Below, piece by piece: positions 14,343 to 23,901 of a stretch of DNA of 43,828 bases; position 1 is the stretch's first letter, and every line of letters starts with the position of its first letter. A program made the position numbers and the translations under genes. This DNA comes from a virus, in IMG/VR virus record IMGVR_UViG_3300047548_000894, positions 1 through 43,828 of that record; one strand, written 5' to 3'. Under the pieces are notes generated by a model. The model saw only the letters and a list, made by a program, of their open reading frames with translations. It did not search any database and had not been told where the DNA came from.

Positions 14343-15269
14343 ATGATTAATGTGAATGCTCGCCTTCAAGGCGATTATAATGTAGTAATAAAAAGAGGTG
14401 ACGGTAAAACCGAAGAAACAGGTTGGTTTAAAAACTTAATTCTAAATCAAGGATTAGACAGATTAGGTTCAACAGGACAGGTAATATCCTATGGACAAGT
14501 AGGTTCGGGTACAAATGCTCCCGCCATAACAGATACACAATTACAGACTTATGTAGCAAGTAGCGAAGCTCAATTTGTTGCAAGTTCAGCAACAAATAGC
14601 GGATCACCTGACTACTACGCAGAACTTACCTGGGCTTTTAGGTTCCCTCAAGGTTCAGTAGTAGCTATAATTAGCGAAGTAGGTGTCGGATGGGATAATA
14701 GTGCAGGGGCAAACTTATTCAGTAGAGCACTCATTTTAGATGGGTTGGGCAATCCAACAACTTTATCTGTAACAGCAGAAGATGAACTTTTTGTTTATTA
14801 CCGATTAAGAATATATCCCCCATTGACAGATGTTACAGGTTCATTGACTATTGGTTCAGCCAGTTATCCTTATACTATCAGATTAGCAAATGCAAATAAT
14901 TTTGGTGTGAGTATCTTTACTTTGTCATCCGCTGAAACTTTTAGTGGTTACGGTTATGCGTACACTTATCAGGCTGGTGCAACTTTAGGATCAATAACAG
15001 ATAGTGGATTAAGTGGTTCTTATACAAACAACCCATCTCCCTCAAGTGCATCCGCACCGCCATCATCTTCAGGGGTTTATAGACGAGATATTTCGTATAC
15101 TTGGGGAATTAATGATGGCAATGGACCAGGTGGATTTCAAGGAATATTATTTGGCGTAGGACAGAGTTATGCACCGTTTGTATTTCAAATGTACTTTAAT
15201 GATTTAATACCAAAAAATAATACCAAGCAGTTTAATCTAACAATGCGATTTAGTTGGGCAAGATTATAA
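14343..15269 (+). CDS. putative tail fibre / virion surface protein
   Basis: A 308-residue protein with a good ribosome site (GGAG). The N-terminal segment NVVIKRGDGKTEETGWFKNLILNQGLDRLG and the following ISYGQVGSGTNAPAITDTQLQT resemble an N-terminal module of phage tail and receptor-binding proteins. The rest is rich in Ser, Gly, Tyr and Thr and is probably beta-structured. It begins the block of overlapping fibre genes. Confidence 0.75.
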   Translation: MINVNARLQGDYNVVIKRGDGKTEETGWFKNLILNQGLDRLGSTGQVISYGQVGSGTNAPAITDTQLQTYVASSEAQFVASSATNSGSPDYYAELTWAFRFPQGSVVAIISEVGVGWDNSAGANLFSRALILDGLGNPTTLSVTAEDELFVYYRLRIYPPLTDVTGSLTIGSASYPYTIRLANANNFGVSIFTLSSAETFSGYGYAYTYQAGATLGSITDSGLSGSYTNNPSPSSASAPPSSSGVYRRDISYTWGINDGNGPGGFQGILFGVGQSYAPFVFQMYFNDLIPKNNTKQFNLTMRFSWARL

Positions 15270-15841
15270 TGGCTATTCCTGGTGGTAATCAAAATTTTAC
15301 ACCTACACCCGATGTGGGTATATTTTTACCACCTAATGATATTGCTTATAATCCACTATCGCAGATCATTAGGGGAGGTTTAGCTGTTGGCAATACCAGT
15401 CAAGGTAGGGATTATCAAAATTGGCAAGTATTCTATGAAAGTGGTGATATCAAAATCAAACCAGTTACTGGTAATGTAGAGTTTACTTATCCTGTACCTA
15501 ATGCGACTATAGTAAGTGGTGCTTTTGACCAAAATATGAGTCCTATTATTGCTTGGGTAGACACAAGTAATTCGGCGTCGATATACTTTTTTGGACCAAG
15601 TGGATACACCACTTTAACTGTAAATGGTGTAAACTCAATGAGGTTAGGTATAGACGATATAAGAGAGTTTTATTCAGCGGCAAGTGATATATTCTTTGCA
15701 TATACTAAGAACAACAATTTGTATTATAGGATACAGAGAGATAATTATACAAATGAATATCTCATAGGTTCTGCTCCAGGTATGACCTTGCGTAGAATGG
15801 GGCCCACAAATAAAAATAGATTTCAATTTGAGTTGTTATGA
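15269..15841 (+). CDS. virion-associated beta-rich protein
   Basis: A 190-residue protein starting at the ATG that overlaps the previous stop (TAATG). It contains aromatic repeats such as [36 protein letters not shown], typical of a beta-propeller or fibre accessory domain. A structural role is inferred from position between fibre genes. Confidence 0.7.
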   Translation: MAIPGGNQNFTPTPDVGIFLPPNDIAYNPLSQIIRGGLAVGNTSQGRDYQNWQVFYESGDIKIKPVTGNVEFTYPVPNATIVSGAFDQNMSPIIAWVDTSNSASIYFFGPSGYTTLTVNGVNSMRLGIDDIREFYSAASDIFFAYTKNNNLYYRIQRDNYTNEYLIGSAPGMTLRRMGPTNKNRFQFELL

Positions 15842-15842
15842 T

Positions 15843-16184
15843 ATGATGATAAAGCTAACTCCCCAAGCACAGAAAAAAATAGAAGAAATAATACTAGAAG
15901 AAAATGATCCTACACTAAAGTTACGTGTATTTGTTCAAGGTGGAGGCTGTTCTGGGCTACAATATGGTTTTGCATTAGACAATGAACAATCAGAAGAAGA
16001 TTTTGAAATTGAAGTGGGGTCAGTAAAACTCATAGTTGATGTAATGTCATCACAGTATCTTCAAGGTGCTTCTATAGATTTTAGTGAAGATATAACAGGG
16101 ACACAGTTTAAAATACAAAATCCTAACGCGCAATCTACTTGTGGATGTGGTAACTCCTTTTCAGCGCCTGACTGGAATATTTAA
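15843..16184 (+). CDS. A-type iron-sulfur carrier (IscA/ErpA-like)
   Basis: A 113-residue HesB/IscA-family protein. The three cluster-binding cysteines are present: C36 in [11 protein letters not shown] and C100/C102 in the C-terminal TCGCGNSF. Length fits the family. These proteins receive or pass on [2Fe-2S] and [4Fe-4S] clusters. It starts one base after the preceding stop; ATG 15846 is an equally possible start. Radical-SAM QueE in this window needs a [4Fe-4S] cluster, but the gene lies in the late fibre block, so a link is speculative. IscA-like genes have been noted in marine phages. Confidence 0.92.
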   Translation: MMIKLTPQAQKKIEEIILEENDPTLKLRVFVQGGGCSGLQYGFALDNEQSEEDFEIEVGSVKLIVDVMSSQYLQGASIDFSEDITGTQFKIQNPNAQSTCGCGNSFSAPDWNI

Positions 16185-16210
16185 ATAGCCATTTTATTTT
16201 TGTTCTTTTT

Positions 16211-16218
16211 GATAAATA
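16211..16218 (+). promoter_or_regulatory. T4-type late promoter for long fibre gene
   Basis: GATAAATA with predicted +1 at 16224, giving a 13-nt leader that begins with the ribosome site TAAGGA. Confidence 0.68.
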
Positions 16219-16236
16219 CTCAATAAGGACTAAACA

Positions 16237-18495
16237 ATGGCTATTCCAAATATTGCTAATATTAGGGTAGGATTACCCAATGAATCCATAAACAGTGATT
16301 CATTGTTTACAGCATTTACAAAAACTAGAGATAACTTTAATACTATTGCTAACCTAGCCAGCCCCTATAACACCTTTACAGGTAATGGAGTAAGTATAAA
16401 TGCTAACTCCCAAGCAGGCATAGTTGATATAACTAATACTGGAGTTACTCGTATTGTTGCTGGCACAGGTGTGAGCATTAGTTCTGCTAATGGCGAGGTT
16501 ACTATCTCATCAAACGGTGGTGGTAACGGTGGTTCGGGCACAGTAACTAGCGTAAGTATACAATCACCTAATTCAACTTTGAATGTGTCAGGGACGATTG
16601 TTTCTGCGGGTCCCTTACTTGTTGATTTGCCTCCCATACAAAAACCATTAAGTAATGTAAATATAGCAGGAAATTATACAGCAGCAAACATTACTGTTGA
16701 TGCTTTTGGTAGAATCACAAACGCTTCAAGTGGTAGTTTAGGTATAACAAGTTTAGCCTTAATACCTGGTTCGGGAATAAGAGTTGAAGGTAGTCCTGCT
16801 ACGGCATCATCTAGTAATATTACAGTTATAAACACTGGTGTAACTAGATTAAATGCAGGAAGTGGAATAGCATTAAGCGGTAGCAATGGTAATGTAACAG
16901 TAAGTCTTACAGGGGCAGTAGGTAGTGTCACATCAGTTGGCGTTTCAAGTAATACATTAGTAGTAGCAAATTCACCCATAATAACTTCTGGTGTAATATC
17001 AGTTAATTTACCAAATGCTATTACTCTGAGTGGTAACCTTCAAGGTGGTAATTTAAGAACAGCAAATGTATTAAGTGTGGGCGGCAACGCAAATATTGGT
17101 AACATAGGTACTGCAGGTCTAATCACTGCAACAGGTAATATTCAAGGTGGTAACCTAAGAACAACAGGTATATTATCAGTTGGTGGTAACGCTAATGTAG
17201 GTAATCTAGGAGTTACTGGTGTCTTTGCAACTACACTAAGTGCTACAGGTAACGCTAATGTAGGTAATCTAGGAGTTACTGGTGTCTTTGCAACTACACT
17301 AAGTGCTACAGGTAACGCTAATGTAGGTAATCTAGGAGCTACAAATGGCGTATTTACTAATGTCTCGGGTAATGGCGCAGCACTAACAAGTATAACAGGT
17401 GCTAACGTAACAGGTACAGTAGCTAATGCAACATTTGCTACTACAGCAGGTACAATAACAACAAATGAACAACCAAACATTACATCAGTTGGTACATTGA
17501 CAAGTTTAAGCATTAATGGTGATGTCACAGTAGGAAATAATCTTTTTGTAAATGGTAATCTAACTTATATAAATGTTGATTCATTGCAAGTACAAGATCC
17601 ATTAATTAATTTAGGGGGTGGACCTAATGGCACACCTTTAACTACCAATGATGGTAAAGATAGAGGAGTTGTATTGGATTATTATACTACTACCCCTGTT
17701 AGTGCGTTTATGGGTTGGGATAATAGTAATTCAGAATTTGCATTTGGTAGAAATGTAAGTGTATCAAACGAAATAATTACGTTTAATCAATTGGCAAACA
17801 CAAGATCGGGTAATGTAATATCTGCGGGAGGTGTGTTTGCTCAATCATTATCGGCTTCAGGAAATGCTAATGCTAGTAATGTATTCGCTTCAACTGCCAC
17901 GATAGGTGGACTTACCGTAACTTCTGACAGAATTAATTTAGTACCCACAACTATCTCTAATACTACTAACAACGGTGATATATGGTCCACTGCAAATGGG
18001 TTGTATGGCCAATTTAGTGGCAATTCTAATTATATTGGTGGTGCGTTGATATCATTTCAAGCAGTTACTAATCCAACAGTAATGTTGGCTCTAAATAGCA
18101 ATTTAGGAGGCGACGACGACTTACTTTACCCATTCGTTAATCATAATTTTGGAAATTGTTTTAATGCTACTACTGGTAAATTTACAGTACCAATAACTGG
18201 TATTTATAGTATGAGCGCCTCCGTTACAGGATCAATAATAGGTAGCTCCGGTCCCACTATTGATATTAGTATCTATACAGCAAGTAATGGATTTCCAATT
18301 AATGATGGATTGGGCGCGATATCAGCAGGCACTTTTTCAGGTAATGTAGGTGTACTAACTGCCAGCGATAGTACTGTTTTTAGACTGGTTCAAGGGCAAG
18401 TCATAAGTGCAGGAGTAATTAAACCTTCTACACCGAGCACTAATTTATTAGTTACTGTAAAATTTAGTATGACATTAATAGCCCCCACTACATAA
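16237..18495 (+). CDS. long tail fibre protein with C1q-like C-terminal domain
   Basis: A 752-residue protein rich in Gly, Asn, Ser, Thr and Val. Residues 30-310 are a beta-repeat shaft; 310-390 contain repeats of NANVGNLGVTGVFATTLSATG; near 400-430 lies the EQPNITSVGTLTSLSI motif shared with the other two fibres. Around 450-520, VQDPLINLGGGPNGTP and DRGVVLDYY form a module known from phage fibre tips. The last 140 residues, with VNHNFGNCFNATTGKFTVPITGIYSMSASVTG, look like a C1q/TNF jelly-roll, a trimeric binding domain. It most likely recognises the host surface. Confidence 0.85.
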   Translation: MAIPNIANIRVGLPNESINSDSLFTAFTKTRDNFNTIANLASPYNTFTGNGVSINANSQAGIVDITNTGVTRIVAGTGVSISSANGEVTISSNGGGNGGSGTVTSVSIQSPNSTLNVSGTIVSAGPLLVDLPPIQKPLSNVNIAGNYTAANITVDAFGRITNASSGSLGITSLALIPGSGIRVEGSPATASSSNITVINTGVTRLNAGSGIALSGSNGNVTVSLTGAVGSVTSVGVSSNTLVVANSPIITSGVISVNLPNAITLSGNLQGGNLRTANVLSVGGNANIGNIGTAGLITATGNIQGGNLRTTGILSVGGNANVGNLGVTGVFATTLSATGNANVGNLGVTGVFATTLSATGNANVGNLGATNGVFTNVSGNGAALTSITGANVTGTVANATFATTAGTITTNEQPNITSVGTLTSLSINGDVTVGNNLFVNGNLTYINVDSLQVQDPLINLGGGPNGTPLTTNDGKDRGVVLDYYTTTPVSAFMGWDNSNSEFAFGRNVSVSNEIITFNQLANTRSGNVISAGGVFAQSLSASGNANASNVFASTATIGGLTVTSDRINLVPTTISNTTNNGDIWSTANGLYGQFSGNSNYIGGALISFQAVTNPTVMLALNSNLGGDDDLLYPFVNHNFGNCFNATTGKFTVPITGIYSMSASVTGSIIGSSGPTIDISIYTASNGFPINDGLGAISAGTFSGNVGVLTASDSTVFRLVQGQVISAGVIKPSTPSTNLLVTVKFSMTLIAPTT
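17185..17338 (+). repeat. 63-bp coding tandem repeat in tail fibre
   Basis: Two identical 63-bp units at 17185-17247 and 17248-17310, plus the first 28 bases of a third from 17311. Each encodes a 21-residue shaft repeat. Length changes by slippage are likely. Confidence 0.88.
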
Positions 18496-18516
18496 TATTT
18501 AAGGATATAACATATA

Positions 18517-19167
18517 ATGACAACGCAAATAAAAATAACAGAGTTAGGCAGCATCGACAATGCTAACTTAACAGCCACTACGCTATTCCCAGGTGTTAAT
18601 ATGGTGGGGACACCTTTAACGCAAAAGGTGACACTTCAGCAAATAGGCAACGAAGTTCTTACAGGTGCGGGGGGAGTCTATTTTCCTCCCGCAGCGATAG
18701 CAAATATATCTTATTCGGTAGTAAATGCAGCACAGCCTAATATCACAAGCGTAGGTACTTTAACCAGCTTAACAGTTAGTGGTAACATTAATGTATCAGG
18801 CGGTAATGTAGCTACTAAGGCAAATACAGGATATAATATAGTTAGAAATACGCAAGTAACTGTAGATAATATTATAGCGAGAGTTTCTAGTGAGGGTAAA
18901 GCGCAGATTACAACAAATGCAGGCACCTCATTATTAGCATATAGTGGATACGGAATAGTTTCTGGTATGTATAATGCATTTACTAATGGGGGGTCTTCTG
19001 TAAATCCTGGTATCTGGGTAGATATTACTGATACTAGTTTGAGTTCTACGGGAGACAGTATCATAGTTACTCTACAAAATATGAGTACTTCAAGCGTATA
19101 TAGAATTACATATGTACAAACTGGAAACATGGCAAATGCTACTATAATAATTGAAAAATTATTATAA
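18517..19167 (+). CDS. short tail fibre-like protein
   Basis: A 216-residue protein. AAGGATA lies upstream of the ATG. N-terminal TTQIKITELGSIDNANLTATTLFPGVN probably attaches to the virion; residues 65-95 carry SVVNAAQPNITSVGTLTSLTVSGNINVSG, the motif shared with the long fibres. The C-terminal 80 residues form a separate compact domain that may assemble or bind receptor. Confidence 0.78.
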   Translation: MTTQIKITELGSIDNANLTATTLFPGVNMVGTPLTQKVTLQQIGNEVLTGAGGVYFPPAAIANISYSVVNAAQPNITSVGTLTSLTVSGNINVSGGNVATKANTGYNIVRNTQVTVDNIIARVSSEGKAQITTNAGTSLLAYSGYGIVSGMYNAFTNGGSSVNPGIWVDITDTSLSSTGDSIIVTLQNMSTSSVYRITYVQTGNMANATIIIEKLL

Positions 19168-19170
19168 ATA
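19163..19170 (+). promoter_or_regulatory. T4-type late promoter, perfect consensus
   Basis: TATAAATA exactly, overlapping the end of the preceding gene. The predicted +1 is 19176 and the 14-nt leader begins AAGGA. Confidence 0.8.
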
Positions 19171-19189
19171 AATTAAAGGAATACTAATT

Positions 19190-22100
19190 ATGGCACGTAA
19201 ATCCCCGGTAGCTAACGAAAATGACCCGTCATTGTTAAGGCAGATTGAAACACTAAATAATCAATCACTTATAAGACCTAATGTAGTAAGCAATCCTACT
19301 GTTTTCGCTTTAGCTACTCAGAGTACAAACAACAATAATGTTACAATTACTCAAAGTATTAATAACGATTCAGGGGATATAGTAACTGTTTATAATACTG
19401 ATGGTACAATAAATGTCACAAGTATTGATCAGACAATAAACGACTATACTACTGTAGATTCAGGTGTTAGTCAAATCATTGCAGGTGAAAATGTAACTAT
19501 TTCATCTACGCAAGGTAATGGTGTGGGTGTAGTAACTATAAGCGTAAATGCTAACCTATCCTTAAGTGATAGTAGAATATCAAATGGAACTAGTAATGTA
19601 GAAGTTTTACTAAATGGTCCTGTCACCATTGGCGCAAGTGGCACACCTAATACAGTAATTATAAGCAATACAGAACTAAGAACGACTGGATCCATAATTT
19701 CCAATGACGCTAATTTAGGAAATGCAGCAAGAGCCAATTTTTTCATAGGTGATGGTAGTTTACTAACTAACCTGCCAAATGTGGGTGGAGATTATAGTAA
19801 TAGTAATGTAGCAAGCTATTTACCGTTTTATACAGGCACATTAGCGGGAAATAGTATAGGTGTTACAGGTATTTCTAGTGCGAACGTATTTGTTGGTAAT
19901 GGTGCTTTCCTTACTAATTTACCAGGTGCTAATGTAAACGGTACTGTGGCTAACGCCACATTCGCAATTACAGCAGATAATGTATCTAACGCAGCACAAC
20001 CTAATATTACAAGTGTTGGCGCTCTCACATCACTGAGTGTAATTGGTAACGTTACTGGTGATTACTTTATTGGTAATGGCTATTTACTAACTGGTATTGT
20101 AGCCAACACAGCCAATTATGCCCACATCGCAGGCGAATCATATAGTGTTTCCGCAGCAAATATAGTTGGAAATGTCCAATACGCAAATACAGCATTAAGC
20201 ATAGATGGATCCAATGTTAGTGGCGAAGTCCAATTCGCTGCAACTGCTAACAACGTTGCCGGCTCTAATGTTAGTGGAGAAGTAAGTTATGCGGCAGTAG
20301 CAAATAGCGTAGAGGGGAGTAATGTAGTTGGATTCGTGAATGATGCTAACTTTGCAACTGCTGCCAATACGGTAATATTACCTGATCAACCCAATATTAC
20401 AGCAGTGGGTAACCTAACATTTCTATCAGTAATAGGTAATGCTGATGTAAATACCCTAAACGTATCCAATGGTATATTATTAAGTAGTAGTGTAGGTAGT
20501 AATATAAGTGGTGTAGATTATATCACAGCTAACTATTTTGTAGGTAATGGTTCAAGTTTAACTGGATTACCTACACAAAGCATAATCGCTAACGGCAATA
20601 GTAATGTAAGTATAGCAACTGCTACTGGAAATGTGGTATTGAGCACTCAAAATACGGTAAATACCTCACAAACTAATAGACTGTTTTGGACTACAAATGG
20701 CACATTGCGCTTACAAAATCCAGCAGCATCGCTTACTAATGCAATGATTATAGAAGGTTATCGCGACGCGCAACAAGCAACTAATTTAGTATTCTTAAGA
20801 GGTCGGGGAACATTAGCCGTCCCACAAAGCGTGCAGTCAGGCGATATATTAGGGGGTATTAATGGATCAGGAATTAATTCAAGCAATATTTGGGAATCAG
20901 GTAATGGTGCTGTAGTAAGATTTCAAGTTGCTAACACTTATAACTCTACTAGTGATTATTTAATACCAATGAACGTTCAAATACTTACAGTGGATAATGT
21001 AGGTAATGTTGCAACTTATAGAACAACTGATTTCTTTGCTAATGGTACATTTACACCAGCAGGAAATATTGTGGCTATAGCAAATAGCGACCATATTTTG
21101 GGAAATAGCATTACTGCTAACTTCTTTATTGGTAATGGTTCATTATTAACTGATATCATATCATCAACAGCAAACTATGCTAACTTCGCAGGTAATGCCT
21201 TCTCTGTAGATGGTTCGAACGTAGTGGGTGCGGTAAGTGCTGCTAATATCGCAAATGTCGCATACTCAGTAGATGGTGCAAATGTATTTGGTGAAGTAGC
21301 ATACGCTGCACAAGCAAATAGTATCGGCATTTTAGCAAGCATAACTGTAACAGGTAATATTGGCAATGCTGATTATGTCATTGCCAACTATTTCGTGGGT
21401 AATGGTTCAAGTTTAACGGATGTTACTGCCACTACAGCAGGTACCGTTACATCTAACGCACAACCAAATATTACTTCTATAGGAATATTATCAACATTAT
21501 CGGTAAGTGGTAATGCTAATACAGGTAATATAGGTGCAACAAATGGCGTATTTACTAATATTTCAGGTAACGGTGCTGGATTGACTAATCTTTCTCCTGC
21601 TAATATGGTGGGGATGCCCTCTGCCATGACACTATTAGTAGACCCTGATGGTAGTGATGTAACAGGTGATGGTAGTGATAATAAACCCTTCGCTACTGTA
21701 CAGGCGGCGCATGACTATGCTGCGGCAAACATTGCGTCAACTGCTTACGTCGTAATCAAGCTTAATGCAGGTAGTTATGCAGGTAATGTCACACTAACAA
21801 GACCTAGAACCGCTATAGTGGGAGCAAGTGATGGTATTATAAGATCATCGTGGATCACAGGCTCTGTAACTATCAACATGACTTCTGGCGCTACAATACT
21901 ATCAAGTGATATTTTTGCTTTAGAAAATCTTATAATAACAAGTAGTAGTGATGCAGTAGTTTTAGGAGGTAATCAAAGATACGTATTTTTTGGTAGAAAC
22001 ATTTACGTTTATTCATCTTCTACAGCAAGTGCCTTAAGTGTTACTAATACTTCTACAGGTGGTATTAAGGTAGATTTATTAAATGCTTACTTACAATCTG

Positions 22101-22534
22101 ACGGCAGCGGTACAACTTTAGTAACATCTAACACTTATTATCTAAACGTTAACTCCTCTACAATCGACGCAAATACGGGTCCTGCATTAAGTTTAACCAC
22201 AACTGGTGGGTTAATTGGTACTACCCGTATTTCTACATCTTCAGGATCAAATACTGTAGTGGTAAATAGTCCATTCACACCGGGTGGTGCTATCACTTTT
22301 GGTGTTTGCACGTTTGAGAGTACTGCGACTAATGGTAATGGTATCTACATTGCATCTGGTGCTACAGTAGCATTGGGTGGTTGTGCTTTCAACGTACCTA
22401 CTGGTACAGGTTTCGCTGTAGCAGGTGCAGCTGGATCATTCTTAGTCAAATCTGCTAATAACAATCAGATAGCATACAATACCAACGGTGCTACACAGGG
22501 TACAGTTACAGTAGTACCAATGACATATCTGTAA
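19190..22534 (+). CDS. very long tail fibre with beta-helix tip
   Basis: A 1114-residue protein, the largest in the window. The shaft (residues about 60-800) repeats segments of the types FFIGNGSLLTNL, NVSGEVQYAATANNV and AQPNITSVGALTSLSVIGN; long fibres with the last motif are common in marine T4-like phages. From about residue 812, LLVDPDGSDVTGDGSDNKPFATVQAAHDYA opens a right-handed beta-helix (pectate-lyase fold) of about 300 residues, typical of receptor-binding or polysaccharide-degrading tips. No catalytic residues can be assigned. A strong terminator follows 20 bases after the stop. Confidence 0.87.
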   Translation: MARKSPVANENDPSLLRQIETLNNQSLIRPNVVSNPTVFALATQSTNNNNVTITQSINNDSGDIVTVYNTDGTINVTSIDQTINDYTTVDSGVSQIIAGENVTISSTQGNGVGVVTISVNANLSLSDSRISNGTSNVEVLLNGPVTIGASGTPNTVIISNTELRTTGSIISNDANLGNAARANFFIGDGSLLTNLPNVGGDYSNSNVASYLPFYTGTLAGNSIGVTGISSANVFVGNGAFLTNLPGANVNGTVANATFAITADNVSNAAQPNITSVGALTSLSVIGNVTGDYFIGNGYLLTGIVANTANYAHIAGESYSVSAANIVGNVQYANTALSIDGSNVSGEVQFAATANNVAGSNVSGEVSYAAVANSVEGSNVVGFVNDANFATAANTVILPDQPNITAVGNLTFLSVIGNADVNTLNVSNGILLSSSVGSNISGVDYITANYFVGNGSSLTGLPTQSIIANGNSNVSIATATGNVVLSTQNTVNTSQTNRLFWTTNGTLRLQNPAASLTNAMIIEGYRDAQQATNLVFLRGRGTLAVPQSVQSGDILGGINGSGINSSNIWESGNGAVVRFQVANTYNSTSDYLIPMNVQILTVDNVGNVATYRTTDFFANGTFTPAGNIVAIANSDHILGNSITANFFIGNGSLLTDIISSTANYANFAGNAFSVDGSNVVGAVSAANIANVAYSVDGANVFGEVAYAAQANSIGILASITVTGNIGNADYVIANYFVGNGSSLTDVTATTAGTVTSNAQPNITSIGILSTLSVSGNANTGNIGATNGVFTNISGNGAGLTNLSPANMVGMPSAMTLLVDPDGSDVTGDGSDNKPFATVQAAHDYAAANIASTAYVVIKLNAGSYAGNVTLTRPRTAIVGASDGIIRSSWITGSVTINMTSGATILSSDIFALENLIITSSSDAVVLGGNQRYVFFGRNIYVYSSSTASALSVTNTSTGGIKVDLLNAYLQSDGSGTTLVTSNTYYLNVNSSTIDANTGPALSLTTTGGLIGTTRISTSSGSNTVVVNSPFTPGGAITFGVCTFESTATNGNGIYIASGATVALGGCAFNVPTGTGFAVAGAAGSFLVKSANNNQIAYNTNGATQGTVTVVPMTYL

Positions 22535-22548
22535 AACGTCAATAATAC

Positions 22549-22575
22549 AAAAAGGCCCCTTAGGGGCCTTTTTTA
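22549..22575 (+). terminator. bidirectional intrinsic terminator between late and early blocks
   Basis: GGCCCC-TTA-GGGGCC hairpin at 22554-22568, flanked by A5 on the left and T6 on the right, so it can stop transcription from both strands. It separates the plus-strand fibre genes from the minus-strand early genes. Confidence 0.92.
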
Positions 22576-22591
22576 TTGTGTAACTTAATTG

Positions 22592-22774
22592 TTAGGCTAG
22601 ACTGTGTTCGGTATACTTTGCCATACACATTGCTGGGACATCAGAGTAGGGAAACTCCAGATGAAACGGACAGCCATTACGCCATTTTTTGTTCTTGATA
22701 AAGAACCCCAGTTCATCAAGATCCTCTTTGTTAGAGGGATCAAAAGAACGCTTAGTAGTGAGAGCAGCCTTCAT
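22592..22774 (-). CDS. small conserved phage protein
   Basis: A 60-residue protein with AGGAAA before the ATG. The motif DLDELGFFIKNKKWRNGCPFHLEFPYSDVPAMC resembles a family of small phage proteins in which NGCPFxLE.PY is conserved. Last gene of the minus-strand early block. Function unknown. Confidence 0.75.
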   Translation of the reverse strand: MKAALTTKRSFDPSNKEDLDELGFFIKNKKWRNGCPFHLEFPYSDVPAMCMAKYTEHSLA

Positions 22775-22795
22775 TTTGTTTCCTGTTAGGTTACA

Positions 22796-22816
22796 AAAAG
22801 GGGCAGAACTTGCCCC
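22796..22816 (-). terminator. intrinsic terminator
   Basis: On the minus strand GGGGCA-AGTTC-TGCCCC is followed by T5. It lies just after the gene at 22824 and before that at 22592. Confidence 0.75.
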
Positions 22817-22823
22817 TGTTCTT

Positions 22824-23249
22824 TTACATCAGAGCGGGTTCGTCAGCACCTTCAACAGCAGCTTGAACAACCTCTTCCGCTGACACTTCGACCTTTGCCT
22901 TGCGTCCACGGGCTTTGATAGCGTCGAGTGAGGGCTTCTCTTTCTTCGCGCGGGGAACGCGAACCTTGACTTCACCATTAGCCTTGCTAGCCACCTTAGC
23001 GCGATAATCATAAGCGTCAGTGATCACACTCTGATCTTCGGCTGACTGGAAGTCGGGATGCGACTTCATAAAGTTTAGAGCATCCAGCTTGTTCATCTCC
23101 TGGGGGAGGTCAACAAGATCAATGCGAGTAGCACCGCCTTTGGTGAACTGCTTGATGCGCCGAATACGGTCGACACCGAAACGAACCTTAGCATTACCGT
23201 TGTGAACAGTGATACCAACACAAGTCCAAAGTTGATCTGCTTTTGCCAT
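22824..23249 (-). CDS. conserved phage protein (MAKADQLWTCVGITV family)
   Basis: A 141-residue protein; the ATG at 23249 has GAGGTG 6 nt upstream, preferred over a GTG at 23258. The start MAKADQLWTCVGITVHNG, the middle TRIDLVDLPQEMNKLDALNFMKS and FQSAEDQSVITDA match a family found in many phages. The C-terminal 50 residues are Lys/Ala rich and probably disordered. Function unknown. Confidence 0.83.
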   Translation of the reverse strand: MAKADQLWTCVGITVHNGNAKVRFGVDRIRRIKQFTKGGATRIDLVDLPQEMNKLDALNFMKSHPDFQSAEDQSVITDAYDYRAKVASKANGEVKVRVPRAKKEKPSLDAIKARGRKAKVEVSAEEVVQAAVEGADEPALM

Positions 23250-23304
23250 TTGAAACACCTCGTTATAGAGTTAAGATTGAAAGAATGTCATTGCGACAAT
23301 TATT

Positions 23305-23333
23305 AGTATAACTCCGGGCCCAATAATTGTCAA
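23305..23333 (-). promoter_or_regulatory. sigma-70-type early promoter
   Basis: On the minus strand TTGACA (23333-23328) and TATACT (23310-23305) with a 17-base spacer containing the palindrome GGGCCC. The leader to 23249 is about 50 nt. Confidence 0.8.
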
Positions 23334-23350
23334 ACACTATTTGCCCAGAA

Positions 23351-23620
23351 TTAGAATTCGATACGGACTGAACCAGGAACTACGCGGTCATTGGCGTCAA
23401 ATTCCTTTACTACTTTGCCACCATAAGCCTTAGCAAAGTCTTCCATCATGTCCGAAAGATAGGTACCAGGAAGTTCTTGGCGATAGTCAACAGTCACAAC
23501 TCCTTGGTCAAAGATTGCTTTGCCAATCTCGGTACGGCGAACAACTTTTGCGCCAGTAAACTTGTGCCAAGATAGAATGCCAAAAACAACATTACGATAT
23601 AGGTCTTTATCCATGTACAT
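23351..23620 (-). CDS. hypothetical early protein
   Basis: An 89-residue protein with AGGAG 6 nt before the ATG. It includes DLYRNVVFGILSWHKFTGAKVVRRTEIGKAIFDQG and ends with a beta-like SVRIEF. No family is recognised. Confidence 0.73.
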   Translation of the reverse strand: MYMDKDLYRNVVFGILSWHKFTGAKVVRRTEIGKAIFDQGVVTVDYRQELPGTYLSDMMEDFAKAYGGKVVKEFDANDRVVPGSVRIEF

Positions 23621-23632
23621 ATAAAACTCCTT

Positions 23633-23791
23633 TTAGTTAGCGGGAATAGCGTATTGAGAAATAAGTAGTTTGCCGTACTGAGCCTTAGCCATTTGAAATG
23701 CCGAATAAGGATCAGGGGCAGTTACATAAGCCTTGACGGTGCCTGCGCCAGGCTCATCTTTTAGTTTGATAATGACAAAATAAGTATTCAT
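23633..23791 (-). CDS. small conserved early protein
   Basis: A 52-residue protein starting MNTYFVIIKLKDEPGAG, overlapping the previous stop (TAATG). A longer in-frame start at 23845 lies inside the neighbouring small membrane gene and has no ribosome site. The pattern TVKAYVTAPDPYSAFQMAKAQYG suggests a small alpha-beta domain. Function unknown. Confidence 0.73.
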   Translation of the reverse strand: MNTYFVIIKLKDEPGAGTVKAYVTAPDPYSAFQMAKAQYGKLLISQYAIPAN

Positions 23792-23901
23792 TAGAATAGT
23801 CCAAAAAGTAGGCCAATGCCTGTTAGTGTCAGAACAGTATAGCAAAGTGCCACACCGAAGTCAACTGATTTGGTAAAACACCAAGCCCAAAGTTTATCCA
23901 T
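23791..23901 (-). CDS. 36-residue membrane protein
   Basis: ATG at 23901 follows AGGAG by 7 nt; the stop overlaps the next ATG as TAATG. The sequence from V17 to F36 is one hydrophobic segment (VALCYTVLTLTGIGLLFGLF). Size, ribosome site and coupling support a real inner-membrane microprotein. Function unknown. Confidence 0.7.
   Translation of the reverse strand: MDKLWAWCFTKSVDFGVALCYTVLTLTGIGLLFGLF

Noticed and set aside
16365-21627. Long minus-strand open frames opposite the tail-fibre genes
   Set aside because: They are shadows of Gly/Asn/Val/Thr-rich repeats, with no ribosome sites and proline/valine-rich low-complexity translations.
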